A stretch of DNA of 64,000 nucleotides from Pseudomonas lalkuanensis (GTDB taxonomy: Bacteria > Pseudomonadota > Gammaproteobacteria > Pseudomonadales > Pseudomonadaceae). Both the position numbers and the translations under genes were made by a program. Below the pieces are notes generated by a model. It searched no databases and had not been told where the DNA came from. It worked only from the letters and a program-made list of their open reading frames with translations. Positions within the stretch are counted from its first letter, which is position 1. Every line of letters begins with the position of its first letter. Positions 38,137 through 49,332 of the stretch are shown here, one piece after another. The stretch covers positions 1,654,001-1,718,000 of the forward strand of contig NZ_CP043311.1 in NCBI RefSeq assembly GCF_008807375.1, read 5' to 3'.

Positions 38137-38165
38137 TTGACAGTGTTTTTTGGCGAATCTTTAGT
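38137..38165 (+). promoter_or_regulatory. Promoter of the first giant peroxidase unit
   Basis: TTGACA (38137-38142), 17-bp spacer, TTTAGT (38160-38165). The flanks TTGACAGTG and CTTTAGTCAGG recur at the same spacing before the second giant gene (49333-49361), while the spacers differ, which supports both boxes. The start is predicted near 38172, about 90 nt before the small leader ORF. Confidence 0.65.
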
Positions 38166-38259
38166 CAGGTATGTAAGAAATTGTTTCGCATTGCGGACAG
38201 CTGCACCGTGAGGGCGTTGCAGCCTTAGCCGAGAAACAATGAACGCTAGGGAGAACGTC

Positions 38260-38349
38260 ATGAGCACTGTTTCGCACACCGCATTCCCGGGGGCGCTTTC
38301 GCCCCTCTCGCAACATCTCTCCGAATTTCACGGTCCGCCGGGCCGATGA
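38260..38349 (+). CDS. Small leader ORF (29 aa) of the MS-x-VS...FHGPP type
   Basis: Opens MSTVSHTAFPG and ends with residues 23-29 FHGPPGR. AGGGAG at 38248-38253 is a good ribosome site, 6 nt from the ATG. The paralogue before the second giant gene (49458-49550) shares the ribosome-site context CTAGGGAGAAC, the MS-x-VS start and the FHGPP end, while the middle has diverged. Both lie about 90 nt after the promoter and about 200 nt before the peroxidase start. It could be a leader peptide controlling translation, or a small product acting with the peroxidase. No signal peptide, no known family. Confidence 0.6.
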   Translation: MSTVSHTAFPGALSPLSQHLSEFHGPPGR

Positions 38350-38550
38350 CTCCCGGTGCCGGTACGACATCGCCGGCGCTTTCAGGGATAGAACCTCCTG
38401 CTGAAGAGCGTGAATCGCGCTAGCACCAGCGTCGCTTCAAGGTAGGCGTCATCTAGTCCCCCAAATCCCGAAGTCAAGTCGAAAGCGTGGAGCCCTGTCC
38501 TTGCTGCCATGGCGCACGCCCTTACGCAGTCGGAATTGAGGAATCAGCAA

Positions 38551-41500
38551 ATGGCCAATTTCAACCTCGCGGACCTGGATTTCATCCTCCAGCAGATTCT
38601 CATCGCCGAAGCCCACGCCAATGGGGAGGATCTCCTTGATCTTCTGCCCAACGTGCAAGTGCCCTTCGGCTTGCGCACCATCGATGGCTCGTTCAACAAC
38701 CTGTTCGCCGGACAGACCGAGTTCGGCGCTGCGGACAACCTCTTCCCGCGTCTGCTGGACCCGGTGTTCCGGACAGCCGATGCCGGTACGTCATACGCGC
38801 AGACCACCGGGACGGTAATCGACGCCCAGCCGCGCATCATCAGCAACCTGATCGTCGACATGACTGCCGATAACCCGGCGGCGGTCGCGGCGGCCTTCGA
38901 CCCCGGCGTGGATGGGGTTCTCGGAACCCCCGACGACGTGCTGAAGGATGGCGCCCAGATCGTGACCAGCCCCGGCCTCGATGGCCTGTTCGGTACCGCC
39001 GATGACACACCGACCTTTTTCATTCCGAACGTCGCGCCGGACGGTGGCCTGTCTGCGCCCTTCAATGCCTGGATGACCTTCTTCGGGCAATTCTTCGACC
39101 ACGGCCTGGACCTGGTCACCAAGGGCGGCAACGACATCGTCTTCATCCCCCTGCAGTCGGACGACCCGCGTTTCGTGGCGGGCAGCCCGACCAACTTCAT
39201 GGTCGTGACCCGCGCCACCCAGGTGGGCGGCGTACCGGGGCAGAACGAGAACACCACCTCGCCCTTCGTCGACCAGAACCAGACCTACAGCTCGCACCCG
39301 TCGCACCAGGTATTCCTGCGCGCCTACGAGATCGGTGCCGACGGGCAACCGCACGCCACTGGCAAGCTGATCACCAACCGTGCCCTGGGTGCCGATGGCG
39401 AATTCGGCACCGCCGACGACGTGGAGATCGGTGGCATGGCCACCTGGGCAGTGGTCAAGGCACAGGCCCGCGACATCCTCGGGATCAACCTGACCGACGC
39501 CAACGTGTTTGACGTGCCGCTGCTGGCCACCGATGCCTATGGCAATTTCATCAAGGGCCCGAATGGCTTCCCGCAAGTCGTGATGAAGGGGCCTGACGGT
39601 CTGGCCGGAACCGCCGATGACATCCTGGTGGAAGGTAATCCGCTGGCGCCCATCGACCTGGCCAATGCGGTCGGCACCGGCCACCAGTTCCTCATCGATA
39701 TCGCCCACAGTGCCGACCCCACCGGAGGCCTGACGGCGGATGCCGACAGCATCATCAACGTCGGCACCACGCCTGCGGCCGGTACCTACGACAACGAGCT
39801 GCTCGACGCGCACTACATGGCCGGTGACGGCCGGGTCAACGAGAACATCGGCCTGACCACCGTGCACCACGTGTTCCACTCCGAGCACAACCGCCTGGTG
39901 GAACAGACCAAGGCGACCTTGCTCGCTTCCGGTGATGTCGCGGTTCTCAACCAATGGTTGCTGACGCCCGTCGTCGCGATCCCTGCCGATACCTCGACCC
40001 TCAACTGGAACGGCGAGCGCCTGTTCCAGGCCGCCAAGTTCGGCACCGAGATGCAGTACCAGCACCTGGTGTTCGAGGAGTTCGCCCGCACCATCCAGCC
40101 GCAGGTGGACGCGTTCCTCGCGCCGTCTGGCTATGACACCACCATCGATCCGTCCATCGTCGCCGAGTTCGCCCATACGGTTTACCGTTTCGGCCACTCG
40201 ATGCTGACCGAGACCATCGATCGTTTCGACCCGAACTTCAATCCGGTCACGGTCGACCCCTTGCGCCCGACCAATGACCAGCAACTGGGCCTGATCGCCG
40301 CCTTCCTCAACCCGCTGGCCTATGCCGCCAGTGGCCCCACTGCGGAAGCCGCCGCCGGTGCCATCGTGCGCGGCGTGACCCGCACCGTGGGCAACGAGAT
40401 CGACGAGTTCGTCACCGAGGCCTTGCGCAACAACCTGGTAGGCCTGCCGCTGGACCTCGCCGCCATCAACATCGCCCGCGGCCGTGACGCCGGCATTCCC
40501 TCGCTGAACGCCGCGCGCCGCGAGTTCTACCGCATGACCGGCGACGAACAGCTCAACCCCTACACGAGCTGGGTGGACTTCCTCGATCACCTGAAGCACC
40601 CGGAATCGCTGATCAACTTCATCGCCGCCTACGGCACCCACACCAGCATCACCACTGCCACTACCCTGGCGGCCAAGCGCGCGGCCGCGACCCTGCTGGT
40701 GCTGGGCGGTGCCGGTGAACCGGCTGACCGCCTGGACTTCCTGCACAGTACCGGTGCCTGGGCCAGCGGTGCCGATGGCGTGACCACCACCGGCCTGGAT
40801 CTGGTGGACTTCTGGATCGGCGGCCTGGCCGAAGAGAAAATGCCCTTCGGCGGCATGCTGGGTTCCACCTTCAACTTCGTCTTCGAGACCCAGTTGGAAG
40901 CCCTGCAGAACGGTGACCGCTTCTATTACCTGTCGCGCACCGCGGGGATGCACTTCGGCACCGAGCTGGAGAACAACTCCTTCGCCAAGCTGGTGATGCT
41001 CAACACCGATGCCACTCACCTGGCCAACGCGATCTTCTCCACCCCGACCTGGATCCTGGAGGTCAATCAGGCGCTCCAGCACACCGGTCTGGGCGCCGAT
41101 GGCCGCGCCGATCCCACGGGTGGCATTCTCATCAATGGGGTGGAAATCACCCCGCTGGTGATTCGCGACGATCCTCATACCGCGGCAGTCGAAACCAACT
41201 ACCTGCGCTACACCGGTGAAGACCACGTAGTGCTTGGCGGTACCGCGCTCGACGACACCCTCATCTCCGGCGAAGGCGACGACACCCTTTACGGCGACGG
41301 CGGCAACGACGTACTGGAAGGCGGCTACGGCAACGATACCGTCATGGGTGGCGATGGCGACGACATCCTCACCGATGCCGGCGGCGACAACCGCATGGAA
41401 GGCGGCGCAGGCAACGACGTAATCCACGTCGGGAACATGATGGCCGCCGGCGCCGGAAACCTGATCCTCGGTGGCGATGGCAAGGATTTCATCGTCACCA

Positions 41501-44500
41501 TCGAAGACATGTCCACCACCTTCGGTGGCCAGGGCGACGACTTCATCTACAGCGCCAAGACCAGCCTGCCACCCACTGGCAACGAGGGTAACGACTGGAT
41601 CGAGTGGGGCACCCAGGACGGTGCGCCCGGCGACAACTTCGCGCCCCTGCTGGCTGACAACGTGATCGGTCACGATATCTTCATCGGCGGCGGCGGCTTC
41701 GACGAAATGCTCGGGGAGGGCGGCGACGACATCTTCGTGGGCAGCGATGCCCAGGACAAGATGGACGGCATGTCCGGCTATGACTGGGTCACCTACAAGA
41801 ACGACAACATCGGCGTCACCGTCGACCTGGCCCTGGCGGCCTTCCTCGGCATCGGTGAAGTGGGCGACCACATCGCCTTCCCGGTGGCACAGTCGCCGGC
41901 GTCGATCTTCGACCGCTTCGCCGAGGTGGAAGGCCTGTCAGGTTCCGACTTCGCCGACATCCTGCGCGGCGACGACGTGGACCCGACCACCATCATCAAC
42001 CATGGCGGCGCCACCGGCGGTGCCCTGACCAACCTCGACCTGATCACCGGCCTGCGGGCCTTCCTCGGTGACCAGGCCGCGGTAGGTGCGGACGCCATCC
42101 TCGGCACCGCGGACGACCTGGTGGACACCTTCGTCGGCGGCAACATCATCCTCGGCGGTGGTGGCAGTGACATTCTCGAAGGCCGTGGCGGCAATGACTT
42201 GCTGGATGGTGACCTGTGGCTGAATGTGCGCATCAGCGTGCGAGCCAACATCGACGGCACCGGGCCGGAAATCGCCAGCTTCGACAGCATGGTGGACCTG
42301 ATTCCGCTGATGCTGAACCACACCTTCAACCCCGGCCAACTGGTGGCGGTGCGTGAACTGCTCAACGGCGGTGCTGCATTCGATACCGCCAACTACCGCG
42401 GTTTGGCCAGCGAATACACGGTGGTCGACAACGGCGACGGTTCCTTCACCGTCACCGATTCGGTAGCAGGCCGCGATGGTATTGATCGCCTGACCAACAT
42501 TGAGCGCATCCAGTTCTCCGACGGCAGGCAGGTGCTGGTCGCCGGCCTCAATGCCGAGCCGACGGGACTGCTGACCATCACCGATACCAACGGCGGTGCC
42601 ATGCAGGTCGGTGATTTCCTCACCGTCTCCGCGGCCGGCGTCAACGACGCTGACAACCCTGGCGGCGGCATCACCGACGTCAACTATGTCTGGCAGGTCG
42701 AGCGCGTTCCGGGCAGCGGCGTCTTCGAGGACATCATTGCCGCACCGGCGGGCGACCTGGCCTTCCAGAGCGCCAACGGCATCCGCTTCCGGATCACTCC
42801 GGACCTCGCGGGCCTGTCGATCCGGGTCAAGGGCGTCTACCAGGATGCCGGCGGCGTCACCGAGCAGGTGTTCTCCGCACCGTCCGCCGCGGTGGCTCCC
42901 TTCACCCCGCCGGCGCCCACTCCGCTGGTCGACCCGGGGCCGGGCGTCACCCAGAGCGGGGCTGGCATCCAACTGGTGCGTTCGGACCTGAACTTCATCC
43001 TTGACCAGATCAGGATTGCCGAAGCGCATGCGGCCGGCACCGACCTGCTGTCGCTGCTGCCCAACGTGCGCGCCTCCATGGGCCTGCGTACCGTAACCGG
43101 CGAGTTCAATAACCTGCTGAACTTCTCCGGCATCGATCAGAGCCAGTTCGGCGCGGCCGACAACACCTTCCCGCGGCTGTTGCCGCCGGAATTCACCAAC
43201 GAGAACGATGAGGCCGCCTTCAACGGCGTCACCAACACCAACTACAACTCCTCCACCAGCGTGGTGGACAGCGACCCGCGCACCATCTCCAACCTGATCG
43301 TCGACCAGACCGCCAACAACCCGGCGGCGGTGGCGTCGACCTTCGACCCTGGCGTGGACGGGATTCTCGGCACGGCCGACGATGTGTTGAAGGACGGCAA
43401 CCTAGTCGTGACCAGCCCAGGCCTGGACGGTCTGTTCGGCACGGCCGATGACCAGCAGGTGAACTTCATCGCCAACACCATGCCGGATGCCGGCCTGACC
43501 GCTCCGTTCAACGCCTGGATGACCTTCTTCGGGCAGTTCTTCGACCATGGCCTGGACCTGGTGACCAAGGGCGGCAGCGGCACCGTGTTCATCCCGCTGC
43601 AGCCGGATGATCCGCGCTTCGTTCCCGGAAGCCCGACCAACTTCATGGTCCTCACCCGCGCCACCCAGCTGGGCGGCGTACCGGGGCAGAACGAGAACAC
43701 CACCTCGCCCTTCGTCGACCAGAACCAGACCTACAGCTCGCACCCGTCGCACCAGGTGTTCCTGCGCGAGTACGTGATGACGGCCAATGGCCCGGTGGCC
43801 ACCGGTGAGCTGGTCACCAACCGCAACCTGGGTGCCGACGGCCAGTTCGGCACCGCCGACGACGTGGAGATCGGCGGCATGGCCACCTGGGCGGTGGTCA
43901 AGGCCCAGGCCCGCGACATGCTGGGGATCAACCTGACCGATGCCAATGTGTTCGATGTGCCGCTGCTGGCCACCGACGACTACGGTAACTTCATCAAGGG
44001 GCCGAACGGCTTCCCGATGGTGGTGTTCGTCGGTCCTGACGGCCTGCCGGGTACCGCTGACGATGTGCTCATCGAAGGTGACCCGACTGCCAATGGCGGT
44101 GTGGGGATCAGCCTGACTGGCGCTGTCAGCACCGGCCACCAGTTCCTCATCGACATCGCTCACAGCGCTGATCCCAGCGGCGGCCTGACCGCCGACGCCG
44201 ACGACATCGTCAACGTCGGTACTCCGCCGGCAGCGGGAACCTACGACAACGAGCTGCTCGACGCGCACTACATGGCTGGCGACGGCCGGGTCAACGAGAA
44301 CATCGGCCTGACCGCGGTGCACGCGATCTTCCACTCCGAGCACAACCGCCTGGTGGCGCAGACCAAGTCCACCGTGCTGGCCAGCAACGACCTGGCATTC
44401 CTCACCGAGTGGCTGCTGCCGGGTACCGCACCGGCTGTGTTCCCGACCACCGCGGCCGAGATCGATGCCCTGCAGTGGAATGGCGAGCGGCTGTTCCAGA

Positions 44501-47500
44501 CCGCCAAGTTCGGTACCGAAATGCAGTACCAGCACCTGGTGTTCGAGGAGTTCGCGCGGACCATCCAGCCCAACGTCGACCCGTTCTTCGCGCCGACCCA
44601 GGTCTATGACGTCAACCTCGATCCGTCGATCGTCGCCGAGTTTGCCCATACGGTTTACCGTTTCGGCCACTCGATGCTGACCGAGACGGTCGATCGCTTC
44701 GACGCCAACTTCAACCCGGTCACGGTCGACCCGTTGCACCCGACCAACGACCAGCAACTGGGTCTGATCGCCGCCTTCCTCAACCCGCTGGCCTATGCCG
44801 CCAGCGGCGTGACCCCGGAAGACGCAACCAGTGCCATCGTCCGTGGCGTAACCCGTACCGTGGGCAACCAGATCGACGAGTTCGTCACCGAGGCCCTGCG
44901 CAACAACCTGGTGGGCCTGCCACTGGACCTGGCGGCCCTGAACATCGCCCGTGGTCGCGACACTGGCGTGCCGAGCCTCAACCATGCCCGGGCCCAGTTC
45001 TATGAAGCGACCGGTGATTCCAACCTGAAGCCCTACGTGAGCTGGGCCGACATGGTGATGCACCTGAAGCATCCGGAGTCGCTGATCAACTTCATCGCGG
45101 CCTACGGTACCCACGACTCCATCGACGTAACGGCGACCACCCTGGCCGAGAAGCGTGCCGCGGCGACCGCCATCGTCCTGGGCGGGGCAGGGGCGCCTGC
45201 CGACCGGCTGGACTTCCTCAATGGCACTGGCGCGTGGACCGGCGTGGAAACCGGTCTCAACCTGGTGGACTTCTGGATCGGTGGCCTGGCCGAGAAGGTT
45301 ACGCCCTTCGGCGGCATGCTGGGTTCGACCTTCAACTTCGTGTTCGAGAACCAGCTGGAGAAACTCCAGGACGGTGACCGCTTCTACTACCTGGAGCGCA
45401 CCGCCGGCCTGAACTTCAACGCCGAGCTGGAAGGCAACTCGTTCGCCAAGCTGATCATGGCCAACACCGCTGCCACCCACCTGCCGGCCGTGGTCTTCCT
45501 GACTCCGGCCTTCACGCTGGAAGTCACCCAGGCTCTGCAGCACACCGGGCTGAATGAGGCGGGTGCCGACGGCATCCAGGGCACCGCCGATGACGTGGTC
45601 GGCGCCGACGGCATCGCCGGCAACTCCGACCCGCTGGGTGACAACCCGCTGCTGCCGCTGGTGAGCCGTGACAACCCGGCGACCGCTGGTGCCGACACCA
45701 ACTACCTGCTGTATCGCGGTCCGGACCACGTGGTACTGGGCGGCAGTGCCGGCAACGACATCCTGCGCTCCAGCGAGGGCGACGACACCCTCTATGGCGA
45801 CGGTGGCGATGACCGTCTGGATGGCGGCTACGGCAATGACTTCATCAATGGCGGCGACGGCGACGACATCATCACGGACGTGGGTGGCGACGACAACATC
45901 AAGGGTGACAACGGCAACGACGTGATCCAGGGTGGCAACGGCGTCAACCTGATCCTCGGCGGCTTCGGCAATGACTTCATCATCACCGGTGAAGACGCCA
46001 GCGAAGCCTTCGGCGGCCAGGGCAACGACTTCATCCTGGGTTCCAAAGCCAACGAGCAGGACATGGGCAACGAAGGGGACGACTGGCTGGAAGCCGGTAC
46101 CTCGGACGGCGCCCCTGGTGACAACTTCGATCCGGCTGGCAACGACCCGATCGCAGGCAACGACGTCTACGTCGGCAGCGGCGAAAACGACAAGTTCAAC
46201 GCCGAAGGCGGTGACGACATCATGGTCGGCAGCGCTGGCCTGGGCGATCGCTACATCGGTGCTTCCGGCTACGACTGGGCGACCTTCAAGAACGATACCC
46301 GCGGTGTCACCATCGACATCAGCGACCGCTTCTTCGACCAGCCGCAGCAGCCGGGTTCAGGTGCCTCGGTGCTGGCCCGCTTCGACTTCGTCGAAGGTCT
46401 GTCGGGTTCCGCCTTCGGTGACGTGCTGAGTGGTGACGATTCCGACGCTACCACCCTGCCGACCGCAGGCGCCAAGGGCAGCGTGCTGACCAACATCGCG
46501 CTGATCTCCGGGCTGCAGGACTTCCTCAACCAGATGCTCGGTACCGTGGCCGTGCCGTCCGTGGCCTTCTTCGACGGCGGCAACATCATGCTCGGCGGCA
46601 GCGGCAGCGACATCATCATGGGACGGGGCGGCGATGACCTGATCGATGGCGACAGATGGCTGAACGTGCGCATCAGCGTGCGGGCCAACCTCGATGGCAG
46701 CGGTGCGGAGGTCGCCAGCTTCAACAGCATGACCGAGATGGTGCCGCTGATGGTCAACGGTACCTATCACGCCGGGCAACTGGTGATCGTACGGGAGCTC
46801 CTGCAAGGCAATGCCGCGCTGGATACGGCGGCGTACCGTGGCCTGTCGTCGGAGTACGACTTCGTGGTCAATGCCGATGGCACGGTCACAGTGACCGACC
46901 TGGTGGCCGGCCGTGACGGTACCGACCACCTGAACAGCATCGAGCGTCTGCAGTTCGCCGACGGTGTCATCGACCTGTCCGGCACCGATGCGCGCCCGGT
47001 GGGCGCGGTGAGCATCAGCGATGCCACGCCTGAAGTCGGCTCGCTGCTCACCGCTTCCCTGGCGGGTGTGACCGACGCCGACAATGCCGGTGGCACCATC
47101 ACCGGGCCGGTGTCCTACTACTGGCAGGTGGAAACCAACGCGGGCAGCGGCATCTTCGACGACATCACCTTCATCGCCGCCGGCGAGGTATCCCGCGCCA
47201 CGGGCCGCAGTTTCCGCGTTACCGCCGACCTGGCCGGCCTGGCCTTGCGGGTGATGGCCATCTACAAGGACGCCAACGGTGTGCTGGAGACCGTACTGTC
47301 GAACGTGACAGATGTGGTCGCGGCTGCTCAGGTCAATGACGCACCGACCGGTGCGCCGGTGATCACGGGGGCATCGTTCTTCCAGGGTGTGGCGCTGACC
47401 GCCACGCGTGGCACCATCGCCGATGCCGATGGCACGGCGACCTCGGTGTTCAGCTTCCAGTGGCAGTCGTCCACCAATGGCACGGTCTGGAACAACGTCC

Positions 47501-48909
47501 TCGGGGCCAATACGGCGAACTTCACCCCGGGCGCGGCCCAGGTCGGGCAGATGCTGCGGGTGCTGGTGAGCTACACGGATGACCAGGGTTTTGCCAACCA
47601 GGTGGCGTCGGCGGCGACCGCCTTTGTCGGTGGGCTGTTCACCGGTGGGGCTGGCAACGACACCCTGATCGGTGCAGCGGGTGACGATGTGATGAACGGC
47701 GGTGCCGGTAACGACACGCTCAGTGGGGGGGCGGGCAATGACATACTCAATGGCGGCACGGGTGCTGACAGCATGAGTGGCGGTACCGGCAACGATACCT
47801 TCTATGTCGATAACGTGCTCGACTCGGTGAACGAGGCTGCTGGGGCCGGGGTGGACATGGTCCGTACGACCCTTGCCAGCTACAACCTGGGGGCCAATGT
47901 CGAGAACCTGGCCTATATCGGGAGCAGCAACTTCACGGCGGTAGGGAACGGACTGGCGAATGTGATCGCCGGTGCCGTGGGGAACGACACCCTGAGTGGC
48001 GGTGGTGGGGATGACACCTTGGTTGGTGTAGATGGTAACGATGTCCTCAACGGCAACACAGGGGCCGACCGGATGGTCGGGGGTGTCGGTGACGACACCT
48101 TCTATGTAGACAACGTGCTGGATACGGTAGTCGAGAGCGCGGGTAGCGGGAGCGACATGGTCCGCACGACGCTGTCCAGCTACACGCTGGGAGCCAATCT
48201 CGAGATACTGGTTTCTCTCGGTGGCGGGGCGTTTACGGGGACAGGTAATGCTCTGGGCAACCGTCTGGTCGGCGGCGCTGGCACTGATACCCTCGACGGC
48301 TTGGCCGGGAATGACATCCTCCAGGGGCTGGCTGGGAATGATGTGCTCAATGGCGGCGCGGATGCCGACACGATGATAGGTGGCAGCGGTAATGACACCT
48401 ACTACGTGGACAATGCACTGGACTTTGTGGCGGAGGCGATAGGCGGCGGGACCGATGTGGTCCGTACGACCCTGTCGAGCTACAGCCTCGGGACGAACGT
48501 GGAGAACCTGGTGTTCATCGGCAGTGGGGTGTTTAGTGGGACGGGTAATACCCTGGCCAACCGGATCCAGGGTGGAAGCGACGACGACACCCTCAGCGGT
48601 TTGAGCGGGAATGACATCCTGGTTGGTGGGGCCGGCAACGACACCATGGATGGAGGTGTGGGCAACGACATCTTCCAATTCGGCGCCGGTTTCGGACAGG
48701 ACCGGATACTCGGTTTTGATGCCATTCAGGCAGGAGGCCAGGACCGCTTGCATATCGCCGACCTGGGCATCACCGCGGCGACCTTTGCCGGCAGCGTTGT
48801 GATCGCTGGGGTAGGGGCCGATACCCAGGTCACCATCGGGGCCAACAGCATCACCCTGGTGGGGGTGGTCAGTGCCGATGTGACCCAGGCGGACTTCATC
48901 GTCAGCTGA
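38551..48909 (+). CDS. Giant RTX protein with two haem peroxidase modules (MopA-like), copy A
   Basis: 3452 residues. Two repeats of: a helical start (DFILQQILIAEAHANG; NFILDQIRIAEAHAAG), a myeloperoxidase-type domain, an RTX block and an Ig-like linker. Module 1: distal Asp183/His184 (FGQFFDHGLD), Arg428/Glu431 (GDGRVNEN), proximal His549 (YRFGHS). Module 2: Asp1665/His1666, Arg1913/Glu1916, His2040. RTX blocks at about 894-1060 and 2394-2580. The C-terminal 520 residues are an Ig-like domain plus RTX repeats, ending ADFIVS. No N-terminal signal peptide, so type I secretion is expected. DGxxGTADD loops recur inside the catalytic domains and may also bind Ca2+. Known relatives oxidise Mn(II) or make superoxide outside the cell. 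TGAGGA at 38537-38542 decides the start. Confidence 0.9.
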   Translation: MANFNLADLDFILQQILIAEAHANGEDLLDLLPNVQVPFGLRTIDGSFNNLFAGQTEFGAADNLFPRLLDPVFRTADAGTSYAQTTGTVIDAQPRIISNLIVDMTADNPAAVAAAFDPGVDGVLGTPDDVLKDGAQIVTSPGLDGLFGTADDTPTFFIPNVAPDGGLSAPFNAWMTFFGQFFDHGLDLVTKGGNDIVFIPLQSDDPRFVAGSPTNFMVVTRATQVGGVPGQNENTTSPFVDQNQTYSSHPSHQVFLRAYEIGADGQPHATGKLITNRALGADGEFGTADDVEIGGMATWAVVKAQARDILGINLTDANVFDVPLLATDAYGNFIKGPNGFPQVVMKGPDGLAGTADDILVEGNPLAPIDLANAVGTGHQFLIDIAHSADPTGGLTADADSIINVGTTPAAGTYDNELLDAHYMAGDGRVNENIGLTTVHHVFHSEHNRLVEQTKATLLASGDVAVLNQWLLTPVVAIPADTSTLNWNGERLFQAAKFGTEMQYQHLVFEEFARTIQPQVDAFLAPSGYDTTIDPSIVAEFAHTVYRFGHSMLTETIDRFDPNFNPVTVDPLRPTNDQQLGLIAAFLNPLAYAASGPTAEAAAGAIVRGVTRTVGNEIDEFVTEALRNNLVGLPLDLAAINIARGRDAGIPSLNAARREFYRMTGDEQLNPYTSWVDFLDHLKHPESLINFIAAYGTHTSITTATTLAAKRAAATLLVLGGAGEPADRLDFLHSTGAWASGADGVTTTGLDLVDFWIGGLAEEKMPFGGMLGSTFNFVFETQLEALQNGDRFYYLSRTAGMHFGTELENNSFAKLVMLNTDATHLANAIFSTPTWILEVNQALQHTGLGADGRADPTGGILINGVEITPLVIRDDPHTAAVETNYLRYTGEDHVVLGGTALDDTLISGEGDDTLYGDGGNDVLEGGYGNDTVMGGDGDDILTDAGGDNRMEGGAGNDVIHVGNMMAAGAGNLILGGDGKDFIVTIEDMSTTFGGQGDDFIYSAKTSLPPTGNEGNDWIEWGTQDGAPGDNFAPLLADNVIGHDIFIGGGGFDEMLGEGGDDIFVGSDAQDKMDGMSGYDWVTYKNDNIGVTVDLALAAFLGIGEVGDHIAFPVAQSPASIFDRFAEVEGLSGSDFADILRGDDVDPTTIINHGGATGGALTNLDLITGLRAFLGDQAAVGADAILGTADDLVDTFVGGNIILGGGGSDILEGRGGNDLLDGDLWLNVRISVRANIDGTGPEIASFDSMVDLIPLMLNHTFNPGQLVAVRELLNGGAAFDTANYRGLASEYTVVDNGDGSFTVTDSVAGRDGIDRLTNIERIQFSDGRQVLVAGLNAEPTGLLTITDTNGGAMQVGDFLTVSAAGVNDADNPGGGITDVNYVWQVERVPGSGVFEDIIAAPAGDLAFQSANGIRFRITPDLAGLSIRVKGVYQDAGGVTEQVFSAPSAAVAPFTPPAPTPLVDPGPGVTQSGAGIQLVRSDLNFILDQIRIAEAHAAGTDLLSLLPNVRASMGLRTVTGEFNNLLNFSGIDQSQFGAADNTFPRLLPPEFTNENDEAAFNGVTNTNYNSSTSVVDSDPRTISNLIVDQTANNPAAVASTFDPGVDGILGTADDVLKDGNLVVTSPGLDGLFGTADDQQVNFIANTMPDAGLTAPFNAWMTFFGQFFDHGLDLVTKGGSGTVFIPLQPDDPRFVPGSPTNFMVLTRATQLGGVPGQNENTTSPFVDQNQTYSSHPSHQVFLREYVMTANGPVATGELVTNRNLGADGQFGTADDVEIGGMATWAVVKAQARDMLGINLTDANVFDVPLLATDDYGNFIKGPNGFPMVVFVGPDGLPGTADDVLIEGDPTANGGVGISLTGAVSTGHQFLIDIAHSADPSGGLTADADDIVNVGTPPAAGTYDNELLDAHYMAGDGRVNENIGLTAVHAIFHSEHNRLVAQTKSTVLASNDLAFLTEWLLPGTAPAVFPTTAAEIDALQWNGERLFQTAKFGTEMQYQHLVFEEFARTIQPNVDPFFAPTQVYDVNLDPSIVAEFAHTVYRFGHSMLTETVDRFDANFNPVTVDPLHPTNDQQLGLIAAFLNPLAYAASGVTPEDATSAIVRGVTRTVGNQIDEFVTEALRNNLVGLPLDLAALNIARGRDTGVPSLNHARAQFYEATGDSNLKPYVSWADMVMHLKHPESLINFIAAYGTHDSIDVTATTLAEKRAAATAIVLGGAGAPADRLDFLNGTGAWTGVETGLNLVDFWIGGLAEKVTPFGGMLGSTFNFVFENQLEKLQDGDRFYYLERTAGLNFNAELEGNSFAKLIMANTAATHLPAVVFLTPAFTLEVTQALQHTGLNEAGADGIQGTADDVVGADGIAGNSDPLGDNPLLPLVSRDNPATAGADTNYLLYRGPDHVVLGGSAGNDILRSSEGDDTLYGDGGDDRLDGGYGNDFINGGDGDDIITDVGGDDNIKGDNGNDVIQGGNGVNLILGGFGNDFIITGEDASEAFGGQGNDFILGSKANEQDMGNEGDDWLEAGTSDGAPGDNFDPAGNDPIAGNDVYVGSGENDKFNAEGGDDIMVGSAGLGDRYIGASGYDWATFKNDTRGVTIDISDRFFDQPQQPGSGASVLARFDFVEGLSGSAFGDVLSGDDSDATTLPTAGAKGSVLTNIALISGLQDFLNQMLGTVAVPSVAFFDGGNIMLGGSGSDIIMGRGGDDLIDGDRWLNVRISVRANLDGSGAEVASFNSMTEMVPLMVNGTYHAGQLVIVRELLQGNAALDTAAYRGLSSEYDFVVNADGTVTVTDLVAGRDGTDHLNSIERLQFADGVIDLSGTDARPVGAVSISDATPEVGSLLTASLAGVTDADNAGGTITGPVSYYWQVETNAGSGIFDDITFIAAGEVSRATGRSFRVTADLAGLALRVMAIYKDANGVLETVLSNVTDVVAAAQVNDAPTGAPVITGASFFQGVALTATRGTIADADGTATSVFSFQWQSSTNGTVWNNVLGANTANFTPGAAQVGQMLRVLVSYTDDQGFANQVASAATAFVGGLFTGGAGNDTLIGAAGDDVMNGGAGNDTLSGGAGNDILNGGTGADSMSGGTGNDTFYVDNVLDSVNEAAGAGVDMVRTTLASYNLGANVENLAYIGSSNFTAVGNGLANVIAGAVGNDTLSGGGGDDTLVGVDGNDVLNGNTGADRMVGGVGDDTFYVDNVLDTVVESAGSGSDMVRTTLSSYTLGANLEILVSLGGGAFTGTGNALGNRLVGGAGTDTLDGLAGNDILQGLAGNDVLNGGADADTMIGGSGNDTYYVDNALDFVAEAIGGGTDVVRTTLSSYSLGTNVENLVFIGSGVFSGTGNTLANRIQGGSDDDTLSGLSGNDILVGGAGNDTMDGGVGNDIFQFGAGFGQDRILGFDAIQAGGQDRLHIADLGITAATFAGSVVIAGVGADTQVTIGANSITLVGVVSADVTQADFIVS

Positions 48910-48918
48910 GGAGGCAGC
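47356..48918 (+). repeat. 1563-bp direct repeat, copy 1 (3' end of giant peroxidase A)
   Basis: Matches 58419-59981 at a constant offset of 11,063 bp. Wherever I compared the two they are identical base for base, and translations in all frames agree throughout. It begins at 47356 (the base before differs) and ends 9 bp past the stop codon. The sequence to the left is only similar, so the block has sharp edges. Confidence 0.9.
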
Positions 48919-48943
48919 CAACACTCCAGTTGCAGTAACAAGG

Positions 48944-48973
48944 AAGGGGAAGCACCCAGTGCTTCCCCTTTTT
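48944..48973 (+). terminator. Rho-independent terminator of giant peroxidase A
   Basis: GGGGAAGCAC / GTGCTTCCCC stem with a CCA loop (extended by AA/TT), followed by TTTTT, 34 bp after the stop. It is just outside the 1563-bp repeat and differs in sequence from the terminator of copy B. Confidence 0.92.
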
Positions 48974-49332
48974 CTTGTGCCTGGAAAACAGCCCTAATGG
49001 CTCTATTCCGCACGCTCCGGCCTGTCAGGCAAGGAGCGTCGGCTTTCTGGCACCAGCATCCCATCCTCTGCGTTTTTCAAGCAAGAAAGATGCCTCCTAA
49101 TTGCCCGGATTTCCCATTTGAGTCAACGGTTGTAATCCGCTGATAAGTGGGGAATTCGGCTTGGGCCGCTCTGGATCGCTGCTTTCAGCGATCCTGGCAA
49201 GTACGTCCCGGGACCGCAAGAAGAGTGCTACCGCATGTTGAAGACCGGGTGGCAACGAGCATTTTACGGTTATTCGTTATAAATCAGCTAGTTGAGTCTT
49301 TTTTACATTTGGAAATACAATGCGACGATTTA